DNA from: Liquidambar formosana
Lineage: Eukaryota > Streptophyta > Magnoliopsida > Saxifragales > Altingiaceae
Reading direction: 5' to 3'
Assembly (NCBI GenBank): GCA_039720395.1
Contig: CM077826.1
Span: 15,681,962 to 15,745,961, forward strand
DNA: 64,000 nucleotides
The position numbers were made by a program, and so were the translations under genes. Positions 58,753-64,000 of this stretch are shown here, in pieces. The notes below the pieces were generated by a model. That model saw only the letters and a list, made by a program, of their open reading frames with translations. It was not told the DNA's origin and did not search any database. Positions within the stretch are counted from its first letter, which is position 1, and each line of letters begins with the position of its first letter.

Positions 58753-61025
58753 GTAGACACCCCATTTTCATCCCCCCATTCACACCTCTCCATCTCCCAT
58801 GCATTATCACATGTAGGATTTTATGTCATTTGGTCTTCCATATTTAGATTTAGACTCTTTACATCCCAAAGAATCCATGGTATCTTCCGGGGTTCAATTT
58901 GGTTAAGTCTTGATAGCTAATAAGAACTTTTGCGACTTGGAGGGCATTTATGTCATTTCACTTGCATAATTCTTATTTGATATCCAATTCTCACCAAATT
59001 CATCTCGAGATGATCCCAATGACCTTAGGATGTCATTTGTAGGCTTGGTTTAAAGTTTGGTTAAGTTTGGAGATGATTTGCTTAGGGATGGTCCTAAAGT
59101 AGGCTCGGTTTGACTTCGTTCATCAGTCCTTCTTATAATTGCTTCCTAATTTGATCCAATTGGGTCAAATTAATGCTTCATTGGTATCAATTGAGTCTTA
59201 ATCAAGGTGTATTAATGCTTAGAATCATTTTTGAAAGATTTTGATTGCAACTAGGACTCCATTAGGGTTTAAACCCTAATGTTGGCCTTGGTGAGCCTCA
59301 AATGATCTCTATAAGCTATATGGGCTTAACCCTTGATTAATTGACCAAGTGCGGCTCAATTAAGAATTTTTTAATCAGATTTTTAGTAGAGAATTGAGCC
59401 ATGGTCATTTTAAATCTGGAATCAATGAATTTGGATTTGAAACAGACCCGATACATAGCCTTAATGGATAAGAAGGTACAAAAGGAAGCAAAAATGGGCA
59501 AAACTAGCTACTAGTAGCCATTTGGCCACCCAAAGAGGCTAAACGGCCACCCAAGGGGGCCAAATGGCTACCAAGGGTGCCGAGTTGGCTTGTGGCGGAG
59601 TTTTACTCAATCTCTACCTCTTTAGACTCATCTCTTGATTTAATTTGGATTTTCTCCGAATTTTTGAAGAGCTTAAGATAGAAATCAACTCTTGAGAGTG
59701 ATTTAGAGCCCTTGGATTATCCCTAACTAGATCTAATCCTAGCTATTCATTCCATCCACCTTTAACTATAAATAGGGGTCCTCCCCTCCTTTATTCTCCA
59801 TCAAGTCTTAGTAGAATTTTCTTAAGCAAATGAAGAACTTGAATTCTTGAGTGTGGGGTGAACGTTCCTTATTAGTACCCCCTCATTTGAGACTCATTTT
59901 AAGAAGAGCTTTGGCTCAATAGTTAGTGGAGAACGTTCCTTATTAGTATCCTCTGGCTTGCGATTCATTCTAGAGTTTGAAGGCGCGGAAGCTTGCTCAA
60001 CTTTCGGCTCCCTCCCTTGAGGCCATTTTAGAGCTTGAAGGTACCGAAGCTGTATTGACTTTTAACTTCAAAACCCTGAAGTTGCAAACAGAACTCTACC
60101 TCAATTCTGTTAGGTATATTCTTAATCCCTAAACTCCAATATTTTTCAAGTCCATTCCCATGATGTAGTTGTTTATGTAATGATGCATGCTCCCATGAGT
60201 TTTATTATTCATAGGATTATATTAAGGTTTTGATTCTAAATCAAACAAGTTTTCAAATCAAAGTTATTTTTATCAAAGTAAGTTGTTTTCAAAAGCAAGA
60301 GTTTGATTATGGATTGGATTCTAATAGAGTCCTACGAGGAGTGAAACTCTTCCCCCCAACATAGTTGTTCGAACTACGTGGACTTTGATCTTCATTAGAA
60401 GTACATAGGCCACTTACTTGAGCCCAAGTCCAACTTAGCTTAGATTTTATCTTTTAATTTTCGTAATTTTTAGTTATATTGCATGATTGAAATTAATTAA
60501 GCCCAATCAATAAATAAGACCGATTTATCAGGTGAAATGGGTGCCTAGGGCCGTGACTTGGAACCTTCCCATTTTGTAACCTAGCCCCCGAATCGTTATT
60601 TTTGGTTCAAGACTTGCCTATTTCTATTATATGGAGTCAAACTTGTTTTTACAAAACAAATCTTTTAGTGGTTTCCTCGTACCCTAAAAATGAGGTGGCG
60701 ACTCCTTGCTTTTTGAAAATCTCTTAAGAGTGAAACAGAACTCGATTCCCTAAGTCGATTTCTGGCATCCACAGTGTGCCTTGACATATTATTGCATATT
60801 CTCATGCTTAGGGTTCGATTTGATTAAATGTCCTAATTAATTAAAGCCAACATTTATTTGTAATGGCCGGTTTCAACTGGATATTGTTGGATGCCTAACA
60901 CCTTTCCCAATAATGTATCTTAGCTGTGAACCTGAATCTCTAGTTATGATGAATTTGACCCTGTTAGGTTCAATTAGTTCCCAAAGCTAAATTAGGTAGC
61001 GACTCCTCACATTTTGTAGCACTCA
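58753..61025 (+). mobile_element. 5' LTR of a Tat/Ogre-like Ty3 retrotransposon
   Basis: Starts tgtagacaccccattttc, a common start of these LTRs, and ends about gtagcactca just before the primer-binding site. Length is about 2.27 kb, in range for the lineage. It contains twin copies of gaacgttccttattagta (about 59866 and 59931). The inverted match of the two ends is weak, so the right border is set mainly by the primer site. The 3' LTR lies outside the window. Confidence 0.6.
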
Positions 61026-61028
61026 TAG

Positions 61029-61046
61029 TGGCGATTCCACTGGAGA
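61029..61046 (+). other. Primer-binding site of the Ty3 element
   Basis: tggcgattccactggaga follows the LTR end by three bases. It matches the tggcgactccactgggga form found in Tat/Ogre elements and thought to pair with the 3' end of a tRNA-Arg. Confidence 0.6.
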
Positions 61047-61558
61047 TAAAGAGCTAGACTCCATATAATAATTGTTGGCTTTAATCAAATAAGGAAATTT
61101 GATTAAATGAAACCACAAATTGCACGTACACATAGGCACAACCACCCTTATACCCTCAATGACAGACTGACAAAAGGTACCGGGTCCCATTCATGCCTAT
61201 GGTTACTAGGAGTTGGCATCATCAACCTACAGCCTGTGCCACTAGCCTGTGATAAGTTTGTGAGTATGTCAACGGATTGCTCATTGAGCATCCTAGCTTG
61301 GGTAACCCATGAAGTTAAAGCACCCCATTGACCAACCCCACATAGAAAACCCCAACTAACATTTTGCATAACCTTTGTTGAATGAATATCATATTATGTG
61401 TCATGATGCATCCATGATTAGACATTTATTGTGGGTATGGGGTGAGGCCCATGTTATTCATTAGCCATTTTAAATTGAGCCTGATTGAGGAAAAATGTGA
61501 GATATTGTTATTGGACCTAGGACCATAAATAAAAATAAAAATAAATAAAATAAAAAAA

Positions 61559-61776
61559 AGTTCATTGCTCATGGTTGTTAGGGGGTTCATTGCACATAGC
61601 TGTTAGGGGTTCACTGCTCGTAGCTGTTAGGGGTTCACTACTCATAGCTATTGGGGGTTCACTGTTCCTAACCGTTGAGAGTCCATTGTTTATAGCCGTT
61701 GATAGCACTATTGGAAGTCCATTGTTTATGTCCACTGTTTACAGCCGTTAGGGGTCTACTATTTCTAGCCGTTGGG
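61559..61776 (+). repeat. Short tandem repeat (about 24 bp) in the retroelement leader
   Basis: The motif ttcactgctcatagctgttaggggtt is repeated about nine times with variation. Confidence 0.75.
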
Positions 61777-62253
61777 ATTTGTTCTATAAATGCTCATTGT
61801 TGTTACTCCACTAAAGTCCACACCTCTACAATAATGTTTTCCTTAGGGTTTGTCATATTTATCATCCTGTACCTTATGCTCACCTTCCAAATGGCCAATT
61901 TCTGTGCATGTGAAAGAATTCCATTCGTGACGGTGATTCCAGTTCTGGCAATCATCGCAATCTTGTCCATTTTGATGTATCTCTTTGGGAGTTGATTTTC
62001 GTGATATGTATTTTGTATTTTGATTTGTGATAGCTAGTAGTGCGAAATATGTAACCTAGTTTAGTTCATGTTTATGAATGATAATTTTCCTTCGTATCCA
62101 TTTGTTCTTCTTTTATACTCCAAAAAGAAAAGAAAAAAGAGGGCCATTATCATTAGATTCATCCAAAAAAAAAAAAAAAAAAAAGAGAGTAGAAATCCAG
62201 AAACAACAACAAAAAAAGGGTAAAAACAGAAAAGAAAGGAAAGGAAAGAAGTG

Positions 62254-62782
62254 CTACTCAATAGTAGCATTTTGAGAAGAATTGGAAGGACCAGCCATAG
62301 GTTGTCTCTGAACCCCATACAAGAGCCTTTTAAGTTGCTCCCGAATTTGGTCCTCGAGCCCTTCTATCTCCACAACTTTGGGTGCAATGCCCCTACCATA
62401 AGAGTTCACTACTCTTTTTAGTTCTCTATTATCCTTTTTTATGGTCCTTATCATCCGACTGGATCGTTGGAGCGATCACTGAAGATGAAGAATTTGGTTA
62501 TTTAACCTTCGAACTTCCTATACCCCTCGTAAGTAGGCGCCGAGCCATGTTAGTAGTGACCATGTGGTAGCTTGAACACTTAGGGCCATGGAGTCCCTCA
62601 TAATGTCTATGTCGGACCTTGCGTTCAGTATCCTCTCGTCACTGAGGAGTGATGAACCCCACAGCTACTGCTACTGCACTTGCAAAGTTGTACATCATGG
62701 TGTCGTTAACCATGACAAGTTGGATATTTGCTGGCACAACATTTAGGTCAGGATAATTTTGAGAAGCAAAAGAGGAAGCCAT
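62254..62782 (-). pseudogene. Decayed antisense ORF in the retroelement leader
   Basis: On the minus strand a coherent but interrupted protein can be followed. It starts MASSFASQNYPDLNVVPANI at 62782, passes FASAVAVAVGFI, SDIDIMRDSMALSVQ and EVRRLNNQILHLQ, and ends with the coiled-coil-like IKKDNRELKRVVNSYGRG to QNATIE before TAG. At least two frame changes and internal stops separate the pieces. It lies antisense between the primer site and gag. Extra or antisense ORFs are known in Tat-lineage elements; function is unknown. Confidence 0.5.
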
Positions 62783-63796
62783 AAGTCTAGAGAGAGAGAG
62801 ATTTAGAGAAATAAGGGTTTCAAGTGTTGAATGATTGAAGAAGAGCCATAGGTTGCCTGCGATCAATCTCTAGTCTTTAAGAAGAATCAAGAGTCAAAGG
62901 GAGGGTCTCGATGATTAGTGTGCTATTAGAGAACCCAGCACGCTATTAGAGAATACAATGCGTTATCAGAAATTAGGGGTTAGTTAATCTTCTCAAGATT
63001 TGTGATTATCAGCTGGTATTGTTGCTTTATTGACACTATAGATTGTTAATTATAGCAATAGCATCGGTCGACAGCCTAGGGTCTTAGGCGATTGGTTAGA
63101 GGAGCAGGCCTCAGGGTCTGGGCCTAAAGGCTTGGACGTACCAAGTCTTGAGTTCGTTGGGCATTATTGGGCTGGAGGAATACTAGCCCGTTTTTCATCC
63201 ACCAATGAGGATAGGAAGGCCCAAATGGATAGAGCCCTCGAAAAAAAAAATTTGTTTTTTGAGCCTTTGATCCAGAGAAAGGTGAGGTGTGTGAATGTTA
63301 GGCTCAATTTGGAAGGACTATATGGATTGAGTAGGCTTTAGGATTAACCCAATGTGATGAGCTAATTAAAATTGAAGTTTAAAGTTGTTTATTCTTTAAG
63401 CTTAAGCCCAATGAGAGTGAGGCGTGTGATCCTTGTAATTGGATCCAAGCCCTCAAAAAAAAGAGAGGAAAAAAGATGGGTGTGGATCCAAAAAGTTAGT
63501 GAGGTGAAAGCATTTGTAATAGGCCTAAGTTTGGAAAATGATCTACTTTGTATACCTGTCAAACCTTAGGCACTTGAAAGACTTAGTAAACATGACGAGG
63601 CCTAAAGTATGATAGGAAGGAATTGGGTAATCTTAGAATGGGGTTCTCACTCAATGAAAGGGACATGGACTTAATCGTTTCGCCTTAGCTAATTTCAATA
63701 AAGATTGGTCGACAGTAGTTAAGTAAGAGTGTGCTAGGTTGTGTTCGGACTCGTTCACCTACGTCCAACCATTTGAGAAGAATAAAACTAGAGCTG

Positions 63797-64000
63797 ATGG
63801 CAGAGCAACCAACCCTAATTAACATCGTGGCTATGATGCAGCATGGCAAAACCGAGCTGAAGGGCCTTATTTCGAAGTTATATAGGAGGGTGAATCAACT
63901 AGAAAATAAAAAAGAGGTAGTATATGAGGCTGCACTCATTGAGATTCTTGCTAAAATGGAAACATTCATGATTAATATGGAAGCAAGAATAAGTCGACTT
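63797..64000 (+). CDS. Start of a gag-like ORF of the Ty3 element (runs off window)
   Basis: ATG at 63797 opens a frame of 68 codons with no stop to the window edge. It starts MAEQPTLINIVAMMQHGKTE and continues with charged, heptad-like residues (coiled coil). Position after the LTR, primer site and leader fits gag. No nucleocapsid or protease motif is reached in the window. Confidence 0.55.
   Translation, partial: MAEQPTLINIVAMMQHGKTELKGLISKLYRRVNQLENKKEVVYEAALIEILAKMETFMINMEARISRL

Noticed and set aside
61699..61995. 98-codon hydrophobic frame
   Set aside because: It starts inside the leader tandem repeat of the retroelement; the hydrophobic stretch is probably chance.

Overview
This window is nuclear DNA of a flowering plant, most likely a woody core eudicot. 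The evidence is intron-containing genes with GT-AG junctions, AT-rich intergenic DNA with long A/T tracts and TA microsatellites, plant-specific families (UGT79-like glycosyltransferase, F-box/kelch, CC-NB-ARC-LRR resistance genes) and many plant transposon types. The species cannot be fixed from the sequence alone. No organelle, bacterial, CRISPR or tRNA features were seen.

Layout. 1-5994 (+): last six exons of the GINS replication subunit PSF1. 8684-10828 (+): two-exon UDP-glycosyltransferase whose intron holds a truncated LINE. 11736-16015 (-): large NB-ARC protein with a C-terminal armadillo-like region instead of LRRs. 21838-22959 (-): single-exon F-box/kelch gene. 25640-27648 (+): three-exon small multi-pass membrane protein. 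29731-32743 (+): two-exon Asp/Glu racemase-superfamily protein. 33.7-57.4 kb: resistance-gene cluster with two RPS5-like CNL genes on the minus strand (38195-40901 and 50802-53456), two decayed CNL relics, and duplicated flanks that show the two CNLs are a tandem segmental duplication later split by insertions. 57.8-64 kb: retrotransposon DNA, including the 5' part of a Tat/Ogre-like Ty3 element (long LTR, primer-binding site, leader with an antisense ORF, start of a gag-like ORF) that runs off the window end.

Mobile DNA between genes is readable in detail. Six foldback elements carry 8-9 bp target duplications (Mutator-like). There are also a SINE and two truncated LINEs with target duplications, two probable solo LTRs, a TRIM-like remnant with a nested MITE, and palindromic elements sitting in TA microsatellites.

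Two points deserve most attention. First, five genes are otherwise well preserved, but four of them contain single-base frameshifts (six +1 and one -1 in total), a pattern that may reflect sequence error rather than gene death. Second, the solo LTR upstream of the intact CNL carries a dense array of TTGAC (W-box) cores, which could bring defence regulation to that gene. I found no self-contained, clearly new biological system; the best novelty candidates are the NB-ARC-armadillo architecture, the racemase-like protein lacking the usual second catalytic cysteine, and the LTR W-box array.
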